The translations under genes were made by a program, and so were the position numbers. From positions 50,376 through 114,375 of the forward strand of contig NZ_JBEQZJ010000004.1 in assembly GCF_045223415.1 (NCBI RefSeq): DNA of 64,000 bases, in the 5' to 3' direction. The notes under the pieces were generated by a model that did no database searches, was not told the origin of the DNA, and saw nothing but the letters and a program-made list of their open reading frames with translations. The stretch is from Hoskinsella mucinilytica. GTDB taxonomy: Bacteria; Bacillota_I; Bacilli_A; Erysipelotrichales; Erysipelotrichaceae. Shown piece by piece: positions 8,360 through 17,666 of the stretch. Each line of letters begins with the position of its first letter. Positions within the stretch are counted from its first letter, which is position 1.

Positions 8360-9721
8360 ATGAGTTATCGTGATTATATGTTTCAAGAAACAACCAAAGA
8401 GTTCATCAGACTAGAAGGGTTTGAGGAACCTACACCAATACAAAAGGAAATATTACCTCTTGCGTGCAAGGGAAGAGATGTCATTGGCATCAGTGCCACA
8501 GGAAGTGGAAAAACACATGCTTTTTTGATACCTATTATGGAAAAGGTGGATGTTCACCAAGATCACATCCAAGCTGTGATAACCGCACCGACAAGAGAGC
8601 TTGCGTTACAACTTTACAGTCGAATGACAAATATGCAAAAAGCGAATCCTGAATTAAAAATTCGTTTGATAACCGGTGGTATGGAAAAGACTAGAATGAA
8701 TGAAACCTTAAAGGTTCAGCCACATATCGTAATCGGAACACCGGGACGTATCAAAGACTTGTTTTTGAATGACAAGACCTTAAGAGTCGAAGGGGCTGAT
8801 ATTCTAGTGATAGATGAGGCAGACATGACATTGGAATTTGGCTTTTTAGAAGAAGTCGATGCCATTGCTGGTCGTATGAAGAAATCTTTGCAGATGATGA
8901 GCTTTTCTGCAACGATGCCTAATGCATTGAAACAATTTTTAAAAAAATATATGCATCAACCGGCAACCATACATGTAGAGGATGCAAAGTCCTTCCATCC
9001 GAATATCGAACATGTTTTGGTTCCATGTACACCGCTTAGCTATGAACAAAAGTTATTGGAAATCCTTCCATCTTTCACACCTTATGTTTGCTTGATCTTT
9101 GCCAATACCAGAGAACTAGCAGCAAACGTTGCAGCTTCTATGAGAGATGCTGGTTATCCTTTGATAGAGCTTCATGGGGATTTAAGTAGCAGAGAAAGAA
9201 CAAAGGCAATGAAAGAATTGGAACACATTCAAAAACCTTATGTGGTTGCTACCGATATAGCTGCCAGAGGAATCGATATTGAGGGTATTTCTCATGTCAT
9301 TTCTTTGGGATTCCCAAAAGAATTGGATTATTATATCCATCGTTCCGGTCGTACTGGTCGTGCGGGAAAAGATGGAATTTGTTACGCATTATATCAAAAA
9401 CAGGATGATGCTGTCATTCGTCAATTAGAAAAAAGAGGCATTCATTTTGAACATAGAAGTTATAAAAATGGAAATTGGAATGAATTAGAAGCCTTACATA
9501 AGAAAAAGATCAAACAAGATGATCCATTAGAAAAAGAAATTTCTAAAATTGTTGCGAAAAAGAAAAAGCAGGTAAAACCTGGTTATAAAGTAAAAAGAAA
9601 GCAAGAAGTAGAAAAACTGAAAAGAAAAGCAAAACGTACGATGATTCAAGAAGATATCAAACGACAGAAAAAAGAACGTGCAAAAAGCAAACAGGCTGAG
9701 AAAAGGAGAGAAAGCGAATGA
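8360..9721 (+). CDS. cshB: DEAD-box RNA helicase (CshB-like)
   Basis: This is an ATP-dependent RNA helicase, likely active in mRNA turnover, cold adaptation or ribosome assembly. Visible motifs are the Q motif (GFEEPTPIQKEI), motif I ATGSGKT, motif Ib-like TPGR, motif II DEAD, motif III SAT, and motif VI HRSGRTGRAG. The 453-residue chain ends in a very basic tail of about 70 residues (KKKKQVKPGYKVKRKQE region) likely to bind RNA. The order trmK-ispH-cshB-nfo matches Bacillus subtilis, which supports cshB over its paralogue cshA. The stop overlaps nfo (ATGA). Confidence 0.88.
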   Translation: MSYRDYMFQETTKEFIRLEGFEEPTPIQKEILPLACKGRDVIGISATGSGKTHAFLIPIMEKVDVHQDHIQAVITAPTRELALQLYSRMTNMQKANPELKIRLITGGMEKTRMNETLKVQPHIVIGTPGRIKDLFLNDKTLRVEGADILVIDEADMTLEFGFLEEVDAIAGRMKKSLQMMSFSATMPNALKQFLKKYMHQPATIHVEDAKSFHPNIEHVLVPCTPLSYEQKLLEILPSFTPYVCLIFANTRELAANVAASMRDAGYPLIELHGDLSSRERTKAMKELEHIQKPYVVATDIAARGIDIEGISHVISLGFPKELDYYIHRSGRTGRAGKDGICYALYQKQDDAVIRQLEKRGIHFEHRSYKNGNWNELEALHKKKIKQDDPLEKEISKIVAKKKKQVKPGYKVKRKQEVEKLKRKAKRTMIQEDIKRQKKERAKSKQAEKRRESE

Positions 9722-10596
9722 AACTAGGTTGTCATGTTTCCATGTCTGCTCCTGAGTATGTGCTAGGTTCTGTGAAAGAAGCGATAAGCTATGGCGCAAA
9801 TGCTTTTATGCTATATACGGGTGCACCGCAAAATACCAGAAGAAAACCCATGGAAGAGTTAAAAATCAATGAGGCACATGCTTTGATGAAAGAAGCTGGT
9901 ATAGAAACAAGTAGCATGATCGTACATGCACCTTATATCATCAACCTTGCAAATTGCCAGAAGAAAGAAACCTTTACTTTGGGCGTAGAGTTTCTACAAA
10001 AGGAAATTAAGCGTGTGCAAGCATTACAAGCGACATGTTTGGTACTACATCCTGGAAGTCATGTACAGGCTGGAGAAGAAGCAGGGCTAGATAAGATCGT
10101 AGAAGGATTAGATCTTGCCATGTCTGATATGGGTAATGTAAATATTGCCATTGAAACGATGGCTGGCAAGGGAAGTGAACTTGGTTATCAATTTGATCAT
10201 ATCGCTTACCTGATGCAACATGTCCAACATCCTGAGCATATCAAGGTTTGTATGGACACTTGTCACATACATGATGCGGGTTTTGATTTAACTACTTTTG
10301 ATCAAATTCTTGCTGAGTTTGACCAAAAAATCGGATTGGATCGTTTACTTTGTATGCATATCAATGATTCTAAAAATGAAAAAGGAGCACGAAAAGATCG
10401 TCATGCCAATATTGGATTCGGTGAAATCGGTTTTGATACCCTTCATAAAATCGTACATCATCCAAGCCTTACTCATGTTGTGAAAATCTTAGAGACGCCT
10501 TATGTAGATGGTCATCCACCATATCTCCATGAAATAGAAATGCTGAAACATGGTGTATTTGATCCTCAATTACTTGATAAAATAAAGGAAAATTAA
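9718..10596 (+). CDS. nfo: Deoxyribonuclease IV (AP endonuclease IV)
   Basis: Nfo cleaves DNA 5' to abasic sites in base excision repair. The 292-residue TIM barrel carries the trinuclear zinc ligands in the expected blocks: VHAPYIINLAN, VLHPGSH, IETMAGKGSELG, MDTCHIHDAGFD and HINDSKNEKGARKDRHANIG. The start codon overlaps the stop of the upstream helicase gene by 4 bp, so the two are translationally coupled. Confidence 0.97.
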   Translation: MKLGCHVSMSAPEYVLGSVKEAISYGANAFMLYTGAPQNTRRKPMEELKINEAHALMKEAGIETSSMIVHAPYIINLANCQKKETFTLGVEFLQKEIKRVQALQATCLVLHPGSHVQAGEEAGLDKIVEGLDLAMSDMGNVNIAIETMAGKGSELGYQFDHIAYLMQHVQHPEHIKVCMDTCHIHDAGFDLTTFDQILAEFDQKIGLDRLLCMHINDSKNEKGARKDRHANIGFGEIGFDTLHKIVHHPSLTHVVKILETPYVDGHPPYLHEIEMLKHGVFDPQLLDKIKEN

Positions 10597-10598
10597 AA

Positions 10599-11153
10599 AT
10601 GGAACTTCAATTGCTTTCGGAGGAATACAAAGGATATCCCATTCATGTGAGTTATCAAAGTGCTTATGTTTATGAGCCGGTTTTATATCAACAGGAGCAT
10701 CAATTCGGTGTTTTATTTGAAAGAACGCCATTGAAAGAGCCAATGCAATGTGGCTTTGAGGATACATTACTAGCGGATTGGTTGGAACAACCTTTTGCAA
10801 TCGGTGCCTTTGAAAATGGAAAGTTACTTGGATTTATAGAATTAAGCAATGAAACCTGGAACAAAAGATTACGCATCTCCAATATCTTTGTTGAACCTAC
10901 TTCTAGAAGAAACTCCATTGGCAGTGCATTGATAAAAGAAGCAAAGCGAAGAGCAAACCGTATGAATGTGAGAGCTTTGATATTAGAAACTCAATCATGT
11001 AATGATCCTGCTATTCATTTTTATATCAAACATGGTTTTTCTTTTCTTGGTTGTGATTTGTATGCGCATTCCAACCAAGACATTGAGAATAAAAATGTAA
11101 GAATTGAAATGATTCACTTATTATCTGACGAAAAAAAGAACATGGAACAGTAG
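10599..11153 (+). CDS. GNAT-family N-acetyltransferase
   Basis: This is a 184-residue GCN5-related acetyltransferase of unknown substrate. The C-terminal half has the acetyl-CoA loop (RRNSIGSALIKEAKRRA, equivalent to the R/Q-x-x-G-x-G/A motif) and the motif B segment ETQSCNDPAIHFYIKHGFSF. The N-terminal 80 residues are family specific. The start is only 2 bp after nfo, and the gene ends in a terminator facing ispG, so it is the last gene of the cshB operon. Its substrate cannot be inferred from context. Confidence 0.85.
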   Translation: MELQLLSEEYKGYPIHVSYQSAYVYEPVLYQQEHQFGVLFERTPLKEPMQCGFEDTLLADWLEQPFAIGAFENGKLLGFIELSNETWNKRLRISNIFVEPTSRRNSIGSALIKEAKRRANRMNVRALILETQSCNDPAIHFYIKHGFSFLGCDLYAHSNQDIENKNVRIEMIHLLSDEKKNMEQ

Positions 11154-11177
11154 TTACTGTTGTCCATGTTCTTTTTC
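11132..11177. terminator. Bidirectional terminator between the GNAT gene and ispG
   Basis: AAAAAGAACATGG ... ACAG pairs with CTGT ... CCATGTTCTTTTT with one small bulge and a TAGTTA loop. A runs on one side and T runs on the other serve both convergent genes. Confidence 0.85.
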
Positions 11178-12224
11178 AAATGCTATGATTTCTTGTTTTA
11201 AACGTTCTACAATTTGTTCTTGTGGAAGCTTTTCTATAATGATACCTTTTTTGATCAACAATCCTTCTTTTTTGCCTCCTGCAATTGCGATATCCGCATG
11301 CTTTGCTTCGCCAGGACCATTGACAGCACACCCCATGATTGCTACATTCACATCGCAATGAATCGTTTGTAGGAAACGTTCCATTTCATCCACGACCGGT
11401 TGCATATCCCAAGCGGTTCTGCCACAAGTAGGGCATGCAATCAAATTAGGTGTTTGACTATATAGACCGCAACATTTCAATAATTGTTTTACGATGGTTA
11501 TTTCATTGACCGGATCTCCGTTTACACTGATTCGAATGGTATCTCCGATTCCTTCATTCAACAAGGTTCCAAGTGCCATGCTACTTTTGATGGCGGAACC
11601 AAGGAAGGTTCCGGCTTCCGTTACACCTAAATGTAAGGGGTAAGGGAAGGTTTCACTTGCCAAACGATATGCGTCGATACAAAGTAGCGGATCACTGCTT
11701 TTAAAGGATAAACAAATATCATGGAAATCAAGGGATTCTAAAATATTGATATGACGCTTTGCGCTTTCCATCATTCCTTGTGCAGTCGGCTTCCCATAAG
11801 CCTCATGAATATCTTTTTCCAAAGAACCACTGTTGATACCAATCCGAATGGGGATATGATGTTTCTTACACACCTGAACTACTGCTTCTACATTTTCTCT
11901 GGCACCAATATTTCCAGGATTCAATCTGATCTTATCAATACCGTTTTCTATCGCTTTGATAGCCAAACGATAATCATAATGTATATCCGCTACCAAAGGA
12001 ATATGTGTTTGTCGTTTGATTTCTGTGATTGCGATAGCATCTGCTTCATCAATGATGGCCATTCTGACCATCTCACAACCGGCTTTTTCCAAAGCTAAGA
12101 TTTGGCTTACCGTAGCCTCTATATCACTTGTACGAGTGTTACACATGGATTGTATAACAACTTTGTTTTGATGTCCTATGGTTAAGTCTCTTACTTGAAT
12201 TGCTCTTGTTTCTGTACGTTTCAT
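11154..12224 (-). CDS. ispG: 4-hydroxy-3-methylbut-2-enyl diphosphate synthase
   Basis: IspG converts MEcPP to HMBPP, the step before IspH in the MEP pathway. The 356-residue protein has an N-terminal TIM barrel (QSMCNTRTSDIEATVSQI) and a C-terminal 4Fe-4S domain with CPTCGRTAWD and IMGCAVNGPGEAKHADI, which supply three Cys and one Glu ligand. The ATG is preceded by GAGGTGAACATAA. It is transcribed alone on the minus strand, apart from ispH. Confidence 0.97.
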   Translation of the reverse strand: MKRTETRAIQVRDLTIGHQNKVVIQSMCNTRTSDIEATVSQILALEKAGCEMVRMAIIDEADAIAITEIKRQTHIPLVADIHYDYRLAIKAIENGIDKIRLNPGNIGARENVEAVVQVCKKHHIPIRIGINSGSLEKDIHEAYGKPTAQGMMESAKRHINILESLDFHDICLSFKSSDPLLCIDAYRLASETFPYPLHLGVTEAGTFLGSAIKSSMALGTLLNEGIGDTIRISVNGDPVNEITIVKQLLKCCGLYSQTPNLIACPTCGRTAWDMQPVVDEMERFLQTIHCDVNVAIMGCAVNGPGEAKHADIAIAGGKKEGLLIKKGIIIEKLPQEQIVERLKQEIIAFEKEHGQQ

Positions 12225-12366
12225 TTATGTTCACCTCATGAAATCATTATAACAGTGAAGTTAGGGAAAAGCAATCAAAGCGAAGCTTTAAAAAGTCTTA
12301 CAAATTTATGAACGCCTAGCAACTCAAATTCATTTATGATATACTAATGAGCAGGAGGTGAAAGCC

Positions 12367-14412
12367 TTGTTTAGAAATCCATTTCGTAATCTGGATCAAA
12401 AAAAATTAAGACGAAGTTCCGATGCTTTGAAAACACAAAATGATTACTTTAAAATTGTAAATAAGCGTATCATGATTTTTGCCGTTATCATATGTATCAT
12501 ATTCTCTATGGTAGTGGTACGATTGGCTTTTTTACAGATTAGAGGTCAAGATGAATATGCAGCAAAATTAGAAAGCTACACAAGTAAAAAACAGCAAGAT
12601 CAAACTCCAAGAGGTGAGATCTATGATCGTAGCGGAAATGTGGTCGCAAAGACGGTATCTGCTTTGAATATCACATATTTTCCACCTCAAAATATCAGTG
12701 ATCAAGAGGAATGGAAACTAGCACAAAAATTTGCAAAACAATTTGATGTCAAACACGATAAATTCACAAAAAGTGATTATCAAGATGCCTATTTTTATTT
12801 AATTGAAGATGGCGGAAATTCTTTTTTATCAGAAGAAGAGCTAGCATCAAGTGTGGATAATCAAGAAAAGCTAAAAAGAGAGCGCATAAGTATTGAAGAG
12901 GTAACCAAAGCAATATCCGATGATGATTTAAATGCCTATGCTGTTTATCAAGCCATGAACAAAGCTCCTGCTAGTAGTACAAAAGTAATTATGGAGGACG
13001 TGGATAAAAAGATCGTTTATTATTTGGAAGAACATAAGGATGAATATCCGGGCTTTGATGTTGATATGGGTGGTTGGAAACGTGAATATCCTTATGATAA
13101 TACTTTTAAAGATGTGCTCGGAAGGGTATCTACCAATGTACAAGGAGTACCGGCTGAATTAAAAGATTTTTATGAAGCAAAGGGTTATTCTATGAATGAT
13201 CGTGTCGGACTAGATGGGTTAGAATATCAATATGAAGATTTATTGGCAGGTACCAGAAAGGTCAGCGAAATCACATATGATGAAAACGGCATAGCGGTTC
13301 TTAATGAAGAAAATCCAGGTAAAAAAGGATATGATCTGCATTTGACCATTGATATTGAGCTTCAACAAAAATTAGATGAATTATTGGAAAAGGTATTGAA
13401 AAATGCCGATCGAGATTCTCGAAGAGATCAATTCAAAAAGGTATTTGTTGTACTTATGAACCCCGATACAGGTGAAATTTATGCAATGGGTGGCAAACAA
13501 AAATTCGATGATGGCACGATTATTAACTACTCCAGTGGTGTGTATAAAGAAACCGTTGTTCCTGGTTCTATTGTGAAGGGTGCAACTGTCTTTATGGGAT
13601 TAAATGAAGGCGCAATCACAGAGAATACCATTTTCATCGATCAACCGATCAAATTCCAAGGATCGGCAGAAAAAAGTTCTTATCACAATTATAATGCCGT
13701 AGATGCAAAGGAAGCGTTGGCTAAATCCAGTAACGTCTTTATGTGGTATACAGTGATGAAACTTGCCGGGGTGAATTATGTTTATAATGGACCATTGATC
13801 ATCAATGATTTTAATGGCACCATACGTTTGATGCGATCTTATTACTCCATGTTTGGTTTGGGAGTGCCAACAGGATTAGATGTACCAAGCGAAGAAACCG
13901 GGCTGAAAGGTGTTTCCTCCGATGTCAACAAATTCCTAGATTTTGCGATCGGGCAATATGATACGTATACGCCGATACAAATGGTTCAATATGCATCCAT
14001 GCTGGGAAATGGTGGAAATCGAGTGCAACCAAAGTTAGTAAATACGGCAACAGAGGTAAATTCCGATAATGTTGTTTATGAAAATAAAACCACGATCTTA
14101 TCGACGCTTCGAGGTAGCCAAAAAGATTTAAATGTTGTAAGAGAAGGATTTAGACGTTGTGTGACGGAAGGAAATTGTGGTAATTTCAATCAATCCTATG
14201 AAGTAGCCGCAAAGACTGGTACAGCCGAGGTTGGAAAATATACCAATGCCGCATTGATTGGTTGGGCACCTTATGATCAACCAAAAGTTGCCTTTGCATG
14301 CAGTGCTCCCGAGTCTGATGTCAACGAAGGAACCATTGCCGGAAATATCTGTACAACAGATATCATGCCTACCGTGTTGGATGATTTCTTCAAGAAATAT
14401 CCAAACAAATAA
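12367..14412 (+). CDS. Class B penicillin-binding protein (PbpA/PBP2 family transpeptidase)
   Basis: This membrane-anchored D,D-transpeptidase cross-links peptidoglycan, probably during lateral wall growth. It has one N-terminal transmembrane helix (IMIFAVIICIIFSMVVVRLAFL, near residue 40), a dimerisation domain starting at RGEIYDRSGN, and all three catalytic motifs: SxxK as PGSIVKGAT, SxN as KSSNVF and KTG as AAKTGTAEVG. PGSIVKGAT strongly resembles the PbpA/PbpH group. I chose TTG at 12367 because AGGAGGTG ends 6 nt before it; the upstream GTG at 12358 is part of that Shine-Dalgarno sequence. About 681 residues. Confidence 0.9.
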   Translation: MFRNPFRNLDQKKLRRSSDALKTQNDYFKIVNKRIMIFAVIICIIFSMVVVRLAFLQIRGQDEYAAKLESYTSKKQQDQTPRGEIYDRSGNVVAKTVSALNITYFPPQNISDQEEWKLAQKFAKQFDVKHDKFTKSDYQDAYFYLIEDGGNSFLSEEELASSVDNQEKLKRERISIEEVTKAISDDDLNAYAVYQAMNKAPASSTKVIMEDVDKKIVYYLEEHKDEYPGFDVDMGGWKREYPYDNTFKDVLGRVSTNVQGVPAELKDFYEAKGYSMNDRVGLDGLEYQYEDLLAGTRKVSEITYDENGIAVLNEENPGKKGYDLHLTIDIELQQKLDELLEKVLKNADRDSRRDQFKKVFVVLMNPDTGEIYAMGGKQKFDDGTIINYSSGVYKETVVPGSIVKGATVFMGLNEGAITENTIFIDQPIKFQGSAEKSSYHNYNAVDAKEALAKSSNVFMWYTVMKLAGVNYVYNGPLIINDFNGTIRLMRSYYSMFGLGVPTGLDVPSEETGLKGVSSDVNKFLDFAIGQYDTYTPIQMVQYASMLGNGGNRVQPKLVNTATEVNSDNVVYENKTTILSTLRGSQKDLNVVREGFRRCVTEGNCGNFNQSYEVAAKTGTAEVGKYTNAALIGWAPYDQPKVAFACSAPESDVNEGTIAGNICTTDIMPTVLDDFFKKYPNK

Positions 14413-14448
14413 GAAAATATGGGAAATATGCACCTTTTTCAAAAAGTA

Positions 14449-14478
14449 TTAGCATTTTCCTGTATTGTATGTTATAAT
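14449..14478 (+). promoter_or_regulatory. Extended -10 promoter for rpmG
   Basis: A TGT-TATAAT extended -10 (14470-14478) lies 29 nt before the rpmG start, with a weak TTAGCA -35 (14449-14454) at 18-bp spacing. Confidence 0.65.
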
Positions 14479-14507
14479 TTTTTAGCACAAGTACGAGGAG
14501 GGTCAAC

Positions 14508-14657
14508 ATGAGAGATAGAATTACATTCAAATGTTCAGAATGTGGCGAAGAAAACTACATTGGAACACGTAATAAACGTAAAAATCCAGAACGTATGCAA
14601 ATTCAGAAATATTGCCCACGTTGTAACAAGAAAACTTTACATAAGGAGAAAAAATAA
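14508..14657 (+). CDS. rpmG: 50S ribosomal protein L33 (zinc-binding form)
   Basis: This is a 49-residue basic ribosomal protein beginning MRDRITFKCSECGEENY. Four cysteines (C9, C12, C36, C39, in CSEC and CPRC) form the zinc ribbon of the C+ form of L33, which suggests that a zinc-free copy may exist elsewhere. A strong Shine-Dalgarno sequence, GAGGAGG, lies 6 nt before the ATG. The gene has its own promoter and terminator and is too short for many gene finders. Confidence 0.95.
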   Translation: MRDRITFKCSECGEENYIGTRNKRKNPERMQIQKYCPRCNKKTLHKEKK

Positions 14658-14660
14658 GAA

Positions 14661-14688
14661 GGGCCAAAGACTTGGTCTTTTTTATTTA
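14661..14688 (+). terminator. Terminator after rpmG
   Basis: GGCCAA pairs with TTGGTC (one G-U pair) around an AGAC loop and is followed by six Ts. Confidence 0.7.
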
Positions 14689-14698
14689 GATGTTGAAA

Positions 14699-15313
14699 AT
14701 GAAAAAAATAGAAACATTTACATTAGGGATGGTTCAAGTAAATACTTATTTGTTATGGGAAGATCAACATGTGCTTATCATTGATCCGGGAACTGCCTCT
14801 AGCAAACTGAAAACTGCCATTGAATCAAGACATGGGATTGTAGATGCCATCGTGTTAACACATGGGCATTTTGACCATATCGGGGGTGTAGATGCCCTTG
14901 TGAATGAATACCATTGTCCAGTCTATATCAATGAATGGGATAAGCCATTGCTTACTGACTCATATTTGAATGCCTCTGCTTGCATGGGTCTTCCGGAAGT
15001 GTTGGTTCAAGCAGATGTTAAGACATTACCAGCGGGAGAGCATACCATTGGTGCATTTACCATTCGTTTTCTTTATGCACCAGGACATAGTGAAGGTAGC
15101 AGTATGATCTTATGGGGACAACATTTATTTAGCGGAGATGTTTTATTTGAAGGAAGTATCGGTAGAACAGATTTACCAGGTGGAGATGTTCATAAGATGA
15201 TGCAAAGCCTTCGTGTTTTCTCGACTATGGATGCTGAAACCTTGATTTATCCTGGACATGGACCCACTACTATTTTAAAACAAGAGCTGCTTTATAATCC
15301 GTATTTGAAGTAA
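14699..15313 (+). CDS. MBL-fold metallo-hydrolase (glyoxalase II-like, YqgX type)
   Basis: This is a roughly 204-residue cytosolic metallo-beta-lactamase-fold hydrolase with a complete dinuclear metal site: THGHFDHIGG, GHSEGS, SGDVLF and YPGHGP. The N terminus IETFTLGMVQVNTYLL is typical of the glyoxalase II-like group, so hydroxyacylglutathione-type thioesterase activity is possible but not demonstrated. I chose the ATG at 14699 by family alignment; an ATG three codons earlier is also possible. Neither has a good Shine-Dalgarno sequence, and the rpmG terminator lies just upstream, so how this gene is expressed is unclear. Confidence 0.85.
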   Translation: MKKIETFTLGMVQVNTYLLWEDQHVLIIDPGTASSKLKTAIESRHGIVDAIVLTHGHFDHIGGVDALVNEYHCPVYINEWDKPLLTDSYLNASACMGLPEVLVQADVKTLPAGEHTIGAFTIRFLYAPGHSEGSSMILWGQHLFSGDVLFEGSIGRTDLPGGDVHKMMQSLRVFSTMDAETLIYPGHGPTTILKQELLYNPYLK

Positions 15314-15325
15314 AATAAGCAATTT

Positions 15326-15358
15326 GAAGAAATTTTTAAAAAATTTCTTCTTTTTTTT
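15326..15358 (+). terminator. Terminator after the MBL hydrolase gene
   Basis: A 10-bp stem (GAAGAAATTT / AAATTTCTTC) with a TTAAA loop is followed by eight Ts. Confidence 0.88.
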
Positions 15359-15409
15359 AGGATTTTTGCCCCTTGATTACGTATGTAATATATAGGAGGT
15401 GATAAAATC

Positions 15410-16402
15410 ATGGAAGAAAAAATGAACCAGATGCTTCGACTAGCGCAAACGCATCATGCTACCGATATCCATTTCGTGATGAAAAAAGACAAGCTCACGG
15501 TTAGCTTAAGAGGTCTTTATGGCATGGAACAAATTTATAGCCCTGCGCTTGATGTTTCTTTATTCAATTATTTAAAATATCTAAGCAATATGGATCTAGG
15601 CAATTTAAGTGTACCCCAAAGTGGAAATTTTCAATACGAATACCAGGAAACGCTTTTGTACTTTCGATTTAGTTTGTTGTCTACCATTCATATGCAAACA
15701 GCAGTTCTTCGTATTTTGAATAATCATGGAGAAATTGAACTTGAAGATTTAAGTAGCGCTTCATCACAACTGCAAAGTTTTTTGAGTTGGACAAAAACAA
15801 GAAGTGGTTTGATCGTATTATCTGGTCCCACAGGAAGTGGGAAGACAACGACCTTGCATGCGATCTTGCATCGTATCGCCGATAATCACCATTTACAAGT
15901 GATTTCGCTGGAAGATCCTATTGAAATCTTTGATGACAGCTATTTACAACTGCAAATCAATGAAAAGAATCATTTTTCCTATGAAGAAGGAATCAAAGAG
16001 CTGATGCGACATGATCCAGATGTCATTATGATTGGTGAAATTCGTGACCCTAAGAGTGCTAGGATGCTGTTGCGTAGTGCATTGAGCGGACATCTGATCT
16101 TCACGACGATTCATGCGAAATGTTGTAGTGAAGCAATCAAACGATTAAATGAATTTGGATTAAGCAATGAAGAATTACTTCATACCTTAACTGCGGTAGC
16201 AAGTCAAAGGCTTTATCCAAGCAAAGGAAAGGAGGGAAGGACCTGTATTTATGAAATCATGGAAAAAGAAGAGCTTACCTATTGTTTGGAGCACAGAGAA
16301 GAAAAAGAAGGATATCACAACATATTTTCCAACATTCAAAAAGCTGTGGACGAAGGTGAAATCTACGAAAAAGACGCAGCATTCGATCTTATCGATGAAT
16401 AA
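15410..16402 (+). CDS. comGA: Competence pilus assembly ATPase ComGA
   Basis: This is the traffic ATPase that powers the competence pseudopilus for DNA uptake. The 330 residues include Walker A (GPTGSGKTTTLHA, near residue 141), an Asp box, Walker B (DVIMIGEIRDPKSA) and the HIS box TTIHA. It is shorter than type II secretion GspE proteins and matches ComGA in length. A perfect AGGAGGTGAT lies upstream of the ATG. It is the first of seven overlapping comG genes and overlaps comGB by 8 bp. Confidence 0.94.
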   Translation: MEEKMNQMLRLAQTHHATDIHFVMKKDKLTVSLRGLYGMEQIYSPALDVSLFNYLKYLSNMDLGNLSVPQSGNFQYEYQETLLYFRFSLLSTIHMQTAVLRILNNHGEIELEDLSSASSQLQSFLSWTKTRSGLIVLSGPTGSGKTTTLHAILHRIADNHHLQVISLEDPIEIFDDSYLQLQINEKNHFSYEEGIKELMRHDPDVIMIGEIRDPKSARMLLRSALSGHLIFTTIHAKCCSEAIKRLNEFGLSNEELLHTLTAVASQRLYPSKGKEGRTCIYEIMEKEELTYCLEHREEKEGYHNIFSNIQKAVDEGEIYEKDAAFDLIDE

Positions 16403-17348
16403 ACAAGAATATCTGTTTTTAAGTCAATTGCTTGAAAAAGGATATCCACTTTTAGATGCATTCACATTTCTTGGAAAAGATATGGATGAGGTAAAAAGTG
16501 CTCTAGAACATGGTGCTACCATCGAAGAGATCTTTATTCAAAATCAAAAAGGAAGATTCTATACACATTTGGCATTCTTTTTAAAGGTTTCAAGTTTATC
16601 AGGTGCCATTCAAAGTGCATTGCATATGACCGAGTTTGAGGAAGGTGTAAAAAAGAAGCTGATCAAACAATGTAGTTATCCATTGTTCCTGTTGGTGTTT
16701 GCCTTTGTGATCATGGTGTTTTTTACAGGATTCATCATTCCGCAAATGATGAATAGCTTCGATATCACAGATGATTTTTCAACATTAATGCTACTTTTAA
16801 ATATCTTACAATACGCATTTATCTTATTTGTATGTTTGATCGTAACTTTTGCGTTGATCTATATCGTGATGTCATTTCAACCAAAAAAAAGAAGTGAATG
16901 GATCTATCGCAATCGAACATGGCTTCCTTTATGCAAGGATGTATTATCCTATCAACTATCTGGATATCTGTATGAATTACATAACAAAGGAATCTCTACA
17001 AGAATGTCATTTCTATATCTGAAACATATGAACGAAACTAGCTTATTACACATGCTCATGCAAGAAATGATAACAGCGTTAGAAATGGGTGAAGATTTGT
17101 TGACACAAATTGAAACAACACATTTATTGAATGCCTCTTTCAAACAAATGTATAAAATCGGAACTTGTAATGATGCAATGTGTGAAATGTTGGAAATGTT
17201 CATGAAACAACAAGAGCAAGTTTGGAACCGCCTCATCAAACGATGTGGTTTAGGAATTCAATGTGCTGCTTATCTATTTATTGCCTGTATGGTGCTAGTG
17301 GTTTATCAAATTATGTTAGTCCCATTAGGGATGCTGAATACAATGTGA
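16395..17348 (+). CDS. comGB: Competence pseudopilus membrane protein ComGB
   Basis: This is the polytopic platform protein (GspF/PilC family) of the pseudopilus. From the ATG at 16395 (MNKQEYLFLSQLLEKGYPLLDAF) it is 317 residues. Three hydrophobic spans are visible: LFLLVFAFVIMVFFTGFII, an adjacent FILFVCLIVTFALIYIV, and AAYLFIACMVLVVYQIML at the C terminus. The same frame is open further upstream inside comGA, but family alignment and the 8-bp overlap favour the internal start. There is no clear Shine-Dalgarno sequence, consistent with coupling to comGA translation. Confidence 0.9.
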   Translation: MNKQEYLFLSQLLEKGYPLLDAFTFLGKDMDEVKSALEHGATIEEIFIQNQKGRFYTHLAFFLKVSSLSGAIQSALHMTEFEEGVKKKLIKQCSYPLFLLVFAFVIMVFFTGFIIPQMMNSFDITDDFSTLMLLLNILQYAFILFVCLIVTFALIYIVMSFQPKKRSEWIYRNRTWLPLCKDVLSYQLSGYLYELHNKGISTRMSFLYLKHMNETSLLHMLMQEMITALEMGEDLLTQIETTHLLNASFKQMYKIGTCNDAMCEMLEMFMKQQEQVWNRLIKRCGLGIQCAAYLFIACMVLVVYQIMLVPLGMLNTM

Positions 17349-17363
17349 GAAAGGAAGGATTTT

Positions 17364-17666
17364 ATGAAAAAAAACATAAAGGGTTTCACGATATTAGAAA
17401 TGATGATCGTATTATCCATCATTGCAATCGTGTTTTTATTAACTTTGCCCAACATTCAACAAAAACAAGATATCATCAGAGACCAAGGATGCAACGCCTT
17501 ATTGAAAGTAGTAGATGCACAGGTGCTACTGTATGAAGTGGATAACTTATCGCCACCAACAAGCATGAGTCAATTGATCAGCAAGGGATATTTAAAAGAA
17601 AGTCAGAGAAGATGTCCAAATGGAGATCAAATCGAAATTGTCAATGGCGAAGCATCCATTCGATAA
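17364..17666 (+). CDS. comGC: Major competence pseudopilin ComGC
   Basis: ComGC is a 100-residue type IV prepilin-like protein and the expected main subunit of the competence pseudopilus. The leader MKKNIKG is followed by the prepilin peptidase site G/FTILE with the conserved Glu at +5, then a long hydrophobic helix (MMIVLSIIAIVFLLTLPNI). Processing needs a ComC/PilD-type peptidase, which is not in this window. GAAAGGAAGG lies before the ATG. Confidence 0.92.
   Translation: MKKNIKGFTILEMMIVLSIIAIVFLLTLPNIQQKQDIIRDQGCNALLKVVDAQVLLYEVDNLSPPTSMSQLISKGYLKESQRRCPNGDQIEIVNGEASIR

Noticed and set aside
14542..14784. 80-codon frame overlapping rpmG and the MBL gene
   Set aside because: It is a different frame across rpmG, its terminator and the next gene, without a ribosome binding site.
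16251..16394. Longer ComGB start inside comGA
   Set aside because: The lysine-rich extension is comGA read in another frame; family alignment supports the start at 16395.
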